From Chryseomonas sp014190935 (GTDB taxonomy: Bacteria; Pseudomonadota; Gammaproteobacteria; Pseudomonadales; Pseudomonadaceae), in NCBI RefSeq assembly GCF_014190935.1, contig NZ_JACHVV010000006.1, forward strand, positions 62,001 to 126,000: a DNA stretch of 64,000 bases, written 5' to 3'. This document shows, piece by piece, positions 8,008 through 15,944 of this stretch (position 1 is the first letter of the stretch; each line of letters begins with the position of its first letter). Position numbers and translations under genes: made by a program. The notes beneath the pieces were generated by a model that was given only the letters and a program-made list of their open reading frames with translations, did not search any database and was not told the DNA's origin.

Positions 8008-9339
8008 TCAGGCGGTCTGGGCGGCGCCCACCGGCAGCCGTTCGCTGGCCGGATGACGCAGGCAATAGAGGGCGTAGGCGACGATCACCGTGAAGCACAG
8101 CAGCGGCACCGAATAGGCCAGTTGCATGTTGCCGCCGGTGTAGTCCGACAGCAGGCCCTGGAAGATCGGGATCACCCCGCCGCCGACGATGCTCATCACC
8201 AGCAGCGAGCCGCCGAATTCGGTGTCCCGGCCGATGCCGTCGACGGTCAGGCCGTAGATGGTCGGCCAGCAGGGGCCGAGGAAGATGCTCACGCCCACGG
8301 CGGCGTACACCGCGGTGATGTTGGGCACCAGGATGGTGTAAGCCAGCAGGGCGATGCACAGCACGCCGTAGACGCCCAGCACCTTGGCCGGATGCCAGCG
8401 GCGCATCAGCAGGTTGGCGATCAGCTTGCCGACGAAATAGGCGGCGAAGGTGGTGAGCAGGAACCAGGAGGCGCTGCGCTCGTTCATGCCGCCGAGTTGC
8501 ATGGCCAGGCGGATGGTGAAGCTCCAGACGCCGACCTGGGCGCCGACGTAGAGGAATTGCGCCAGCACGCCAAAGACGAAGCGCGGATTGCGTCGCAGGC
8601 GGCCCAGGCTGGCGGCGACGCCGTCGCCCTCGCTGCGTATGCGGTCGTTGCCCTTGCAGGCCGGATAGCGGGTGCAGGCGATCAGCACGAAGATCAGCAC
8701 CAGCACGCCGATCATCCACTGGTAGGGCGTCAGGGTGGCCTGGATCATCTGCAACTGCTGGGCGGCGGCCTCGGCGGGATTCATCTGCAGCAGCTGCGCC
8801 TGGCTGGCGTCGCCCTCCTTGAACATCACGAAGCTGCCGACGTAGACGCCGGTCATGGCGCCGAAGGGATGGAAGGTCTGGGAGATGTTCAGCCGGCGGG
8901 TGCCGGTCTCGCGCGGCCCGAGCAGGGTCGAGTAGGTGTTGCAGGCGGTCTCCAGAAAGGACAGTCCGGCGGCGATCACGAACAGCGCTAGCAGGAACAT
9001 GCCGTACTTGGCCATGGAGGCGGCTGGAAAGAACAGCAGGCAACCGACCATGTAGAGGAACAGGCCGAAGAGGATGGTCGTCTTGTAGCTGAAGCGCCGC
9101 ACCATCAGCGCGGCCGGCAGGGCCAGGAAGAAATAGCCGAGATAGAAGGCCGACTGGACGAAGGCGGTCTGGAAGTCACTGAGCAGGAAGGCCTTCTTGA
9201 AGTGGGCGATGAGCACGTCGTTCATGCTCGCCGCGGCGGCCCAGAGGGCGAAGATGCAGCACAGCAGGATGAAGGCGAACCACGGCGTGCGGTTCAGGTA
9301 GTAGCCGTCGGCGCTGGGCCGCAGAGGTGACTGGCTCAT
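8008..9339 (-). CDS. deoP: Deoxyribose permease, FucP-type MFS transporter
   Basis: The 443-residue protein is an inner-membrane sugar:proton symporter of the FHS/FucP branch of the major facilitator superfamily. About 12 hydrophobic segments are visible, with the family features FALWAAAASMNDVLIAHFKK in the first segment, LFLYMVGCLLFFPAA, and FLETACNTYSTLLGP. It lies between deoK and deoM, and the FucP-type protein in the Salmonella deoxyribose cluster is DeoP. Substrate is inferred from context; fucose or another deoxysugar is the alternative. Confidence 0.82.
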   Translation of the reverse strand: MSQSPLRPSADGYYLNRTPWFAFILLCCIFALWAAAASMNDVLIAHFKKAFLLSDFQTAFVQSAFYLGYFFLALPAALMVRRFSYKTTILFGLFLYMVGCLLFFPAASMAKYGMFLLALFVIAAGLSFLETACNTYSTLLGPRETGTRRLNISQTFHPFGAMTGVYVGSFVMFKEGDASQAQLLQMNPAEAAAQQLQMIQATLTPYQWMIGVLVLIFVLIACTRYPACKGNDRIRSEGDGVAASLGRLRRNPRFVFGVLAQFLYVGAQVGVWSFTIRLAMQLGGMNERSASWFLLTTFAAYFVGKLIANLLMRRWHPAKVLGVYGVLCIALLAYTILVPNITAVYAAVGVSIFLGPCWPTIYGLTVDGIGRDTEFGGSLLVMSIVGGGVIPIFQGLLSDYTGGNMQLAYSVPLLCFTVIVAYALYCLRHPASERLPVGAAQTA

Positions 9340-9386
9340 TGTTGTTCTCCGTAGGGATGCCAGGGTGGGGGATCGCCGACCTTGCG

Positions 9387-10313
9387 TCAGAGATCCAGGG
9401 AAGCGAGGTAGTCTTCGAAGACCGCGGCCTCGGGATAGGAGGTCTGGGTGCCGCGCCCGGTGACCGACAGCGCCGAATAGGCCACCGCCCGCTGCATGGC
9501 CTCACGCAGGCCCAGGCCCTGGACGCGGCCATGGGCGAAGCAGCCGATGAAGGCATCGCCGGCGCCGGTGGTGTCGAGGGCCGCCACCCGCTGGCCGGGC
9601 AGGCTGAATTCGCCCTCCTCGCCCACGTACAGCGCGCCCCCGGCGCCCAGGGTGACCACCACGTGACGGATGCCGCGACCGGCCAATACCCGCGCGGCGG
9701 CGAAGGCGCTCTCGCGATCCGCCACCGGCAGGCCGCTGACCAGGGCCAGCTCGGTCTCGTTGGGGACGAAGTAGTCCAGCCGGGCGAGGTGCGCGGCGCT
9801 CAGGTCGGCCACCGCCGGCGCCGGATTGAGCAGCACCGGGATGCCCAGGCGCTGGCCGCAGTCGATGGCGGCATAGACGGTCTCCAGGGCAATCTCCAGT
9901 TGCAGCACGATCAGCGCGCAGTCGCGCAGATCGGCTTCCGCCGCCTGGATGTCGGCCGGCGCGAGGGCGGCGTTGGCGCCCTTCACGATGAGGATGCTGT
10001 TGTGCGAATCGGGCTGCACGAAGATCGGCGCCACGCCGCTGGAGCGCCCAGGCGCGCGGGTGACGTGGCGGGTGTCGATGCCGAAGCGGCGGAAGTTGGC
10101 CAGGGTGTTGTCGGCGAAGAGGTCGTCGCCGACCTTGGTCACCATCAGCACCTCGCTGCCCAGCTTGGCGGCGGCGACCGCCTGGTTGGCGCCCTTGCCG
10201 CCACAGCCGAGGGCGAAGTCCGGCGCTTCCAGCGTCTCACCCTGGACGGGCAGTCGCTCGATATAGGTGATGAGATCGACCATGTTGCTGCCGATGACCG
10301 CGATTTTGCCCAT
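9387..10313 (-). CDS. deoK: Deoxyribokinase (PfkB/ribokinase family)
   Basis: DeoK phosphorylates 2-deoxyribose at O5 using ATP, supplying the substrate of DeoC. The 308-residue protein shows both ribokinase signatures: GCGGKGANQAVAAAK (residues 37-50) and DTTGAGDAF with the catalytic base Asp253. The opening VIGSNMVDLITY and the pattern QSSYP/QTSYP at the C-terminus are those of Salmonella DeoK rather than RbsK. It is the first gene of the operon, with GGAGG upstream of the ATG at 10313 and a palindromic operator 33-55 bp upstream. Confidence 0.85.
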   Translation of the reverse strand: MGKIAVIGSNMVDLITYIERLPVQGETLEAPDFALGCGGKGANQAVAAAKLGSEVLMVTKVGDDLFADNTLANFRRFGIDTRHVTRAPGRSSGVAPIFVQPDSHNSILIVKGANAALAPADIQAAEADLRDCALIVLQLEIALETVYAAIDCGQRLGIPVLLNPAPAVADLSAAHLARLDYFVPNETELALVSGLPVADRESAFAAARVLAGRGIRHVVVTLGAGGALYVGEEGEFSLPGQRVAALDTTGAGDAFIGCFAHGRVQGLGLREAMQRAVAYSALSVTGRGTQTSYPEAAVFEDYLASLDL

Positions 10314-10345
10314 GCCGAACGCGCCTCCGTTTTTTTGATGTTATT

Positions 10346-10368
10346 AAATTAACGGTTTTTGTTAATTT
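10346..10368 (-). promoter_or_regulatory. Promoter and operator of deoK-deoP-deoM
   Basis: AAATTAAC, seven bases, GTTAATTT forms a perfect 8-bp inverted repeat in an AT-rich patch of otherwise GC-rich DNA. On the minus strand TTAACA, 16 bases, TAACAT gives a plausible -35/-10 pair whose -35 and spacer are covered by the palindrome. A bound repressor would block the polymerase. DeoR (6152-6916) is the obvious candidate, although this palindrome is not the E. coli DeoR site. Confidence 0.6.
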
Positions 10369-10520
10369 TTCATCATAGATACTGCAACTCGGGGCGCAGC
10401 TCAAGCGCCGGTGATCGTCCAGGGACGACACCGGGGCTTGCGGCCTCGAGGCTGGGAGCTGCGACACGAAAATGCGGGGACGGGAAGGTCAGACGAGGGG
10501 CGGTACGACAGCGGGAAGCG

Positions 10521-10542
10521 GCGCACCGGGGACCCGGTGCGC
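10521..10542. terminator. Hairpin behind the DUF3100 gene
   Basis: GCGCACCGGG, two bases, CCCGGTGCGC is a perfect 10-bp stem located 11 bases past the DUF3100 stop (minus strand). There is no T-tract, so it is a strong hairpin rather than a classical intrinsic terminator. Confidence 0.5.
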
Positions 10543-10552
10543 GCGGGGGAGA

Positions 10553-11878
10553 TCAGTGGAACACTTCGGCGATAAAGGCCGCGCCGATGAAGGTGCCGAA
10601 GCTGGCGATCAGCGAAACCACCACGATGCGCCAGCCGAGGCGGCGGAAGGCCGGGATGTCCTTGGCGATGGACAGGCCGGCGAAGGCCAGCATGGGGGTG
10701 ATCAGCGCCATGATGCCGACTGCGTTGTGGGCGGCAGTGATCTGCGGCGCCAGCGGACACCAGGGCGAGGTCAGGAACATGGCCACCAGCGATACCCAGC
10801 ACACCGCCGGCACCTTGCGGCGGAACAGCTGGCAGAGCAGTTCGCCGACGAAGGCCGCCAGGATCATCACCGCGATGCCCAGGAAGGCCGCCGGCGGCAG
10901 GGTCTTGCTCATCACCAGGGTCGCCAGCAGCGCCAGGACGCCCGAGGCCAGCCAGGCGCTGAAGCGCGCCGACCAGCCTAGCTCCACGGGCTCGTCCACC
11001 ACGCCGGCGTCCACCGCGCTCTGCTGGAAAGAGGCCTTGGTAGTGCGACCGATGCGCGGCTCCATCACCCGGTAGCCCCAGACCGCCAGCGGCAGGGAGA
11101 TGAACAGGGTGAAATAGGTGCCCAGGGTTAGGGTGATGAGATTGGCGGCGGCGGCCAGCGCCATGACCTCCTTGGCCACCTCGGGCGTCTGCTGGGCGGC
11201 GATGGCGCCCGCCGCGGCGGCCATGATGCTGCCCGAGCCCAGGCCGGCGCCCATGGCCAGGGAATAGGGATGGAAGATGTTCAGGCTGGCGATGAAGCCG
11301 GCGACGATGGCCATGAACACCGCGCCGAACAGGGTGCCGGTGAGGTATTCGGCCAATACGCCGCGGCCTTCTGGGGAATCCATGCCATAGCGTTCGCTGA
11401 TGATCGCCAGGCTCGGTTCGCGCCCCACCGAGAAGGTGGCACCGATGGCCTCGCGCTTGATGCCCAGCAGCAGTGCCACCGGCAGGCCGAGCAGGATGGT
11501 GCCGACGAAATGCCCCAGCTCCTGGAAGGCCAGCGCCCAGCCGGCGGCGATCACCGTGGGCAGCGAGCCGCCCACCACCAGACCGAGCTTGGCGATGAAT
11601 ACCAGCAAGGCGTACTGCAGGATGGCCGCCGAGCGCACCTGGGCGCCGCGGTCGATGCCCAGCCCCAGCGGCATGCGCTTGCCGACCTGCCCTACCGCCG
11701 CGCCTAGTAGCAGGGCCCAGATCATCGGCAGCAGGACCACCTTGCCGGGACCCAGGGGAATGCTGATGGCGCCGATCAGTTCGGCGATCAGCAGCACCAC
11801 GGCGGCCCAGATATAGAGTTTCACGGTATTGCTGACAGCGCGGTCCTGGCCGACGGCCAGAGTCGGATGGGCACTCAT
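10553..11878 (-). CDS. DUF3100 family inner-membrane protein, putative transporter
   Basis: The 441-residue protein is almost entirely hydrophobic, with some 10-12 likely membrane spans in two halves. I recognise it as the DUF3100 family, which has no established function that I know of. I chose the ATG at 11878 because AGGGGGAAG lies just upstream; a longer frame to 12163 has no hydrophobic or conserved character. It is divergent from a LysR regulator across 328 bp, a common arrangement for a transporter controlled by that regulator. The nearby amidohydrolase and dehydrogenases suggest the substrate could be an organic or N-acylated acid. This is inference. Confidence 0.7.
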   Translation of the reverse strand: MSAHPTLAVGQDRAVSNTVKLYIWAAVVLLIAELIGAISIPLGPGKVVLLPMIWALLLGAAVGQVGKRMPLGLGIDRGAQVRSAAILQYALLVFIAKLGLVVGGSLPTVIAAGWALAFQELGHFVGTILLGLPVALLLGIKREAIGATFSVGREPSLAIISERYGMDSPEGRGVLAEYLTGTLFGAVFMAIVAGFIASLNIFHPYSLAMGAGLGSGSIMAAAAGAIAAQQTPEVAKEVMALAAAANLITLTLGTYFTLFISLPLAVWGYRVMEPRIGRTTKASFQQSAVDAGVVDEPVELGWSARFSAWLASGVLALLATLVMSKTLPPAAFLGIAVMILAAFVGELLCQLFRRKVPAVCWVSLVAMFLTSPWCPLAPQITAAHNAVGIMALITPMLAFAGLSIAKDIPAFRRLGWRIVVVSLIASFGTFIGAAFIAEVFH

Positions 11879-12206
11879 TCTTCCCCCTGCGGCCCGCTCG
11901 CGGGCTCGGTTGTTGGTATGGTTGGCAGTCGCGAGCGCGAGGCCCGCTGGGCAGAAAAGGGCTCCGCAAGGGAGCACGACCCGGTCGTTCTGGAGGTCTG
12001 GTCGAGGTCGCACGGCTGGCGTGCCGGAGGCTTGAAGCCCGCCGCGGACAGGGTCTCGCATGGGGCTTTGCACCGTTCCGGGGCTCTGCGTCGCGGGCCT
12101 CGGCCAGGCCGGGGCGGCCGTGGTCTTGGCCCGAGTATGGACAGCGCCCTGTTCTCTCTCCAATACTGGAAACGGCCTTTTCCGTTGCTTTTACGAGAAC
12201 ACACGG
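11879..12206. other. Divergent promoter region between the DUF3100 gene and lysR (328 bp)
   Basis: No gene is supported here on either strand. The DUF3100 ribosome site (AGGGGGAAG on the minus strand) is at its left edge. The right 70 bases, just before the LysR start, are the more AT-rich part and the likely place of the lysR promoter and LysR binding sites. I could not identify a convincing T-N11-A palindrome. Confidence 0.4.
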
Positions 12207-13109
12207 ATGCGTGGAATTCACGAACAACGCTTGCATTATTTCGTCGAGGCGGTGCGTCTGGGCAGCGTGCGCGCCGCCGCCGACGCCCTCGACATCGCCC
12301 CGTCCGCGGTCAGCCGGCAGATCGCCCAGGTCGAGGCGGAACTGGGCGTCGACCTGATCGAGCGCCACCGCCGCGGCATCACCCCGACCGAGGCCGGGCG
12401 CCTGGTACTGGACTATTTCCGCCAGCGCCAGACCCAGCTCGACGGGCTGAGAGACGCCATCGCCGATCTACAGGGGCTGCGCACCGGCCGCGTGGTGCTG
12501 GCCATCGGCGAAGGCTTCATCGGCGACCTGTCGCGCAGCCTGGGCGACTTTTCCGCGCGGCATCCGGAGATCGAGGTCAGGGTCAACGTGGTGGGCACCA
12601 ACGAGGTGATCCGCCAGGTGATGGAAGACGAGGCGCAACTGGGGCTGGTGTTCAATCCGCCGCGCGATCCGCATCTGCGGGTGCATGGCAGCCGTGGCCA
12701 GCCGCTCTATGCCATGGTGGCGCCGGAGCATCCGCTGGCCGCGACCCAGGGGCCCGTGACCCTGGCCGCGCTGGGCGAGCACCGCCTGGCGCTGCCGGAC
12801 ATCTCCTACGGCATCCGCCAGATGCTCGACGCCGTGGAACAGGCCGCCGGCCAGCGCCTGGCGCCGACCCTGACCTGCAACACCTTCGCCCTGCTCAAGC
12901 ACTATGCCCAGCAGGGCGGCGTCACGCTCCTGCCGCTGTTCGCCGCCACCCAGGAACTGGACAGCGGCGCCCTGCGCGCCCTGCCCCTGGCCGATCCCGG
13001 CTTCGCCCGTGCCCACGTCGAGCTGGTCACCCGCCTGGGCCGCAAGCTCAGCCGCGCCGCGGATGAATTGCGGACCGGTCTAGTGCAGCAGATGACCGCC
13101 TTTCGCTGA
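12207..13109 (+). CDS. LysR-type transcriptional regulator
   Basis: The 300-residue protein has an N-terminal winged helix-turn-helix (residues about 1-60: LHYFVEAVRLGSVRAAADAL, then SAVSRQIAQVEAELGVDLIERH) and a C-terminal periplasmic-binding-like effector domain. The ATG at 12207 places the helix-turn-helix at the usual distance from the N-terminus; upstream in-frame ATGs would add about 49 non-conserved residues. Probable target: the divergent DUF3100 gene, possibly also the downstream enzyme operon. The stop codon is overlapped by the start of the family-3 hairpin element. Confidence 0.88.
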   Translation: MRGIHEQRLHYFVEAVRLGSVRAAADALDIAPSAVSRQIAQVEAELGVDLIERHRRGITPTEAGRLVLDYFRQRQTQLDGLRDAIADLQGLRTGRVVLAIGEGFIGDLSRSLGDFSARHPEIEVRVNVVGTNEVIRQVMEDEAQLGLVFNPPRDPHLRVHGSRGQPLYAMVAPEHPLAATQGPVTLAALGEHRLALPDISYGIRQMLDAVEQAAGQRLAPTLTCNTFALLKHYAQQGGVTLLPLFAATQELDSGALRALPLADPGFARAHVELVTRLGRKLSRAADELRTGLVQQMTAFR

Positions 13110-13258
13110 GCGTCGGCTCAAAGCCAGCTGCGCGTCGGCCAAACTGCGTTGAAGAGGCCTTCGGAATGCTCATTTACCACTTGTAAACTCCGCTTCCTCA
13201 GGCCTCTTCGCCTTGTTTGGCTCTAGCTCGCAAGTCTTTGGGCTTTGACCAAACGCTC
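13108..13258. repeat. Family-3 long-hairpin element, copy A
   Basis: This 151-bp element folds on itself almost end to end: GAGCGT with ACGCTC, GGCTCAAAGCC with GGGCTTTGACC, GCCAAAC with GTTTGGC, GAAGAGGCCT with AGGCCTCTTC, and a tip TTTAC-CACTT-GTAAA. It fills the space between convergent lysR and the amidohydrolase gene, starting on the lysR stop codon. Copy B is at 62257-62398. Differences between the copies fall as paired, compensating changes (GAAGAGGCCT/AGGCCTCTTC here, GGAAAGACCT/AGGTCTTTCC in copy B), so the stem is conserved rather than only the sequence. Confidence 0.85.
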
Positions 13259-13266
13259 AAGACTAA

Positions 13267-14421
13267 TCAGGCGGGCAGCTCCTGGCGCACCAGCTCGGCC
13301 CACAACCGCACGGCCGGTTCGATGATGGCGTCATTGAAGTCATAGGCCGGGTTGTGCAGCGGCGCCGAGGGCTGGGCGCCGTCGACACCCAGCCAGAGAT
13401 AGGCGCCGGGACGCGCCGCCAGCATGAAGGCGAAGTCCTCGGAGGCCATGGACGGCGGCACGCCATCGCTGACCCGCTCGGCGCCAAAGGCTGTCACTGC
13501 CGCCTGACGCACCCGCGCGGCCTGCGCCGGATGGTTCTGGGTCACCGGATAGCCGCGGGTGAATTCCAGTTCGCCGCGTACGCCCTGGGCCAGCGGCGCC
13601 TGGGCGACGATCTCGCCGATCAGCCGCTCCACCTCGGCGCGCACCGCGCCGTCCAGGCAACGCACCGTACCCCGGAGCCGCGCCACCTCGGGAATGACGT
13701 TGATCGCCTCCCCTGCTTCCATCATGGTCACGCTGACCACCACCGACGCCAGGGGCGAGATCCGCCGGGCTACGATGGTCTGCAGCTGCAGGATCAGGTC
13801 CGCCGCGGCGACGATGGGATCGCGGCCGCGCTCGGGCATGGCCGCATGGCAGCCCTTGCCGGTCAGGGTGATGGCGAAGGTGTCCAGCGAGGCCATCATG
13901 GCGCCCGGATTGACCACCACCTGCCCGGCCGGCAAGCCCGGCCAGTTGTGCAGGCCGTAGAGGGCATCCATGGGGAAGCGCTCGAACAGGCCGTCCTCGA
14001 TCATCTTCTGGGCGCCGCCGAGATTCTCTTCGGCGGGCTGGAAGACGAAATAGAGGGTGCCGCGGAAATCGCGGTTTTCGCTCAGGTGACGCGCGGTGGC
14101 CAGCAGGATGGCGGTGTGGCCGTCATGGCCGCAGGCGTGCATGCGCCCAGCGGCGGTGGAACGGTGGGGGACGTTCCCCACCTCCTGCATCGGCAGGGCG
14201 TCCATGTCGGCGCGCAGCCCCAGGCTCGGGCCCTCGCCATGGCGCAACACCCCGACCACGCCGGTGCCGCCGAGGCCACGATGGACCTCCAGGCCGAAGC
14301 CCTCGAGCAATTCGGCCACCCGCGCCGCGGTGCGGTGCTCGGCGAAACCCAGTTCGGGATGGGCGTGGAAATCGCGACGCCAGCTACGGGCGTCGTCCAG
14401 CAGCGCTTGGTGAATGGTCAT
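13267..14421 (-). CDS. M20-family amidohydrolase (hippurate / N-acyl amino acid hydrolase type)
   Basis: The 384-residue product is a cytoplasmic di-metal amidohydrolase of the M20D group, which cleaves N-acyl or N-aryl amino acids. Metal-site and family motifs: RRDFHAHPELGFAEHRTA at the N-terminus, LRADMDALPM, MHACGHDGHTA, FQPAEENLGGA and a C-terminal MASEDFAFML. It follows the aldehyde dehydrogenase gene by three bases, so it is the third gene of a three-enzyme operon. The exact substrate cannot be read from the sequence. Confidence 0.88.
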   Translation of the reverse strand: MTIHQALLDDARSWRRDFHAHPELGFAEHRTAARVAELLEGFGLEVHRGLGGTGVVGVLRHGEGPSLGLRADMDALPMQEVGNVPHRSTAAGRMHACGHDGHTAILLATARHLSENRDFRGTLYFVFQPAEENLGGAQKMIEDGLFERFPMDALYGLHNWPGLPAGQVVVNPGAMMASLDTFAITLTGKGCHAAMPERGRDPIVAAADLILQLQTIVARRISPLASVVVSVTMMEAGEAINVIPEVARLRGTVRCLDGAVRAEVERLIGEIVAQAPLAQGVRGELEFTRGYPVTQNHPAQAARVRQAAVTAFGAERVSDGVPPSMASEDFAFMLAARPGAYLWLGVDGAQPSAPLHNPAYDFNDAIIEPAVRLWAELVRQELPA

Positions 14422-14424
14422 CGG

Positions 14425-15942
14425 TTACTCCAGGCTGGCGCCGTAGCCAAAGCCGGCGGCAGGGACGGCGGCGGTTTCCACCCAGACGCTCTTCACCTCG
14501 CTGTATTCGCGCAGGGCGTCGAGGCCGGAGGAGCGACCGTAGCCGCTCTCGCCATAGCCGCCGAAGGGCGAGCTGACGTGGATGGTCTTGTAGCCGTTGA
14601 CCCAGAAGGTGCCGGCGCGCACGCCACGGGCCACCCGGTGGGCACGCCCGACGTCGCGGGTCCAGACCGCCCCGGCCAGGCCGAAGCGGCTGTCGTTGGC
14701 GATGCGGATGGCGTCGGCTTCGTCCTTGAAGGGAATGGCCACCACCACCGGCCCGAAGATCTCTTCCTGGGCGCAGCTCAGGCCATTGTGGCCGGCCAAT
14801 ACCGTGGGATTGACGTAGTAACCGGTCCCGGCGGGCAGCGGCTCGACGCCATTGGCGACATGCCGTGCGCCCTCGCCCAGAGCGCCTTCCACCATGGTGC
14901 GCACATGAGCGAATTGCTTGGCGTTGTGGATCGGACCGATCTGGGTCTCGGGATCGCCGGGATCCCCGACCTTGAACTGGCTGGCGGCGCGGGCCACCGC
15001 CTGGATGAAGCGCTCGTAGATGGATTCCTGCACCAGCAGCCGCGAGCCCGAGACGCAACTCTGGCCGGCGCCGGAAAAGATCGCCGCCTGGGCGCCGCGC
15101 ACCGCCAGGTCCAGGTCGGCGTCTTCGAAGACAATGTTGGCCGACTTGCCACCCAGCTCCAGCACCACCGGGATGCAGCGCTGGGCCGCGGCGGCGGCGA
15201 TGTGCCGGCCGGTGGCCGGCGAGCCGACGAAGACCACCTTGCGGATGTCGGCATGGGCGATCACCTGCTGGCCGACGGTATGACCCTGGCCGGCGAGCAC
15301 GTTGACCAGGCCCTTGGGCGCACCGGCGCGTTCCACCAGCACGCCCAGCAGCAGCGAGGTCACCGGGGTCAGTTCGGAGGGCTTGAGGATCACCGCGTTG
15401 CCGGCGGTGATGGCCGGCGCGATCTGCCAGCCACCGGTGAAGATCGGCGCGTTCCAGGGGGTGATCTGCAGCACCGTGCCCAGGGGTTCGTAGGTCACGT
15501 AGTTGAGATGACTGGTGGGCACCGGGATGACTTCGCCGTGCAGCTTGTCGGCCCAGCCGGCGTAGTACTCGAACATCTCGGCGACCTTGAGCACCTCGAC
15601 GCGGGCGTCACGGATCGGCTTGTTGGCGGTCTGGGACTCCAGCTGCGCCAAAACCTCGGCCTCCTCGCGGATCAGGGCGCCGACCCGGTAGATGATGCGC
15701 CCACGCGCCTGGGCGGTCAGGGCGCGCCATTCCTCGCGCGCCCGGCGGGCGGCGGTATCGGCGCGCTCGACCACGGCCAGGTCGGCGTCGGGATAGCTGT
15801 AGGCAGGGCTGTCGTCATGGGCGTTGCGCACGGTGATCCGCTCGCCGCTGCCGTCGACGAATGCGCCGTCCACGTAGCTGGCGACCTGTTGGCGATCACC
15901 CCAGAAGGGCTTGAGCAATTCCAGTGTCTTGGCGTTCATCAT
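14425..15942 (-). CDS. NAD(P)-dependent aldehyde dehydrogenase
   Basis: The product oxidises an aldehyde to the acid. From the ATG at 15942 it has 505 residues with the full family set: the oxyanion Asn164 (ITPWNAP), the NAD-site VGSPATGR, the general base Glu262 (VLELGGKSAN) and the nucleophile Cys296 (SGAGQSCVSGSR). Three ATGs occur in frame (15948, 15942, 15939). GGGGA directly abuts 15948, so 15942 or 15939 is more likely. It sits between the 3-hydroxyisobutyrate-dehydrogenase-like gene and the M20 gene. The real substrate is unknown. Confidence 0.9.
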   Translation of the reverse strand: MMNAKTLELLKPFWGDRQQVASYVDGAFVDGSGERITVRNAHDDSPAYSYPDADLAVVERADTAARRAREEWRALTAQARGRIIYRVGALIREEAEVLAQLESQTANKPIRDARVEVLKVAEMFEYYAGWADKLHGEVIPVPTSHLNYVTYEPLGTVLQITPWNAPIFTGGWQIAPAITAGNAVILKPSELTPVTSLLLGVLVERAGAPKGLVNVLAGQGHTVGQQVIAHADIRKVVFVGSPATGRHIAAAAAQRCIPVVLELGGKSANIVFEDADLDLAVRGAQAAIFSGAGQSCVSGSRLLVQESIYERFIQAVARAASQFKVGDPGDPETQIGPIHNAKQFAHVRTMVEGALGEGARHVANGVEPLPAGTGYYVNPTVLAGHNGLSCAQEEIFGPVVVAIPFKDEADAIRIANDSRFGLAGAVWTRDVGRAHRVARGVRAGTFWVNGYKTIHVSSPFGGYGESGYGRSSGLDALREYSEVKSVWVETAAVPAAGFGYGASLE

Positions 15943-15944
15943 GA

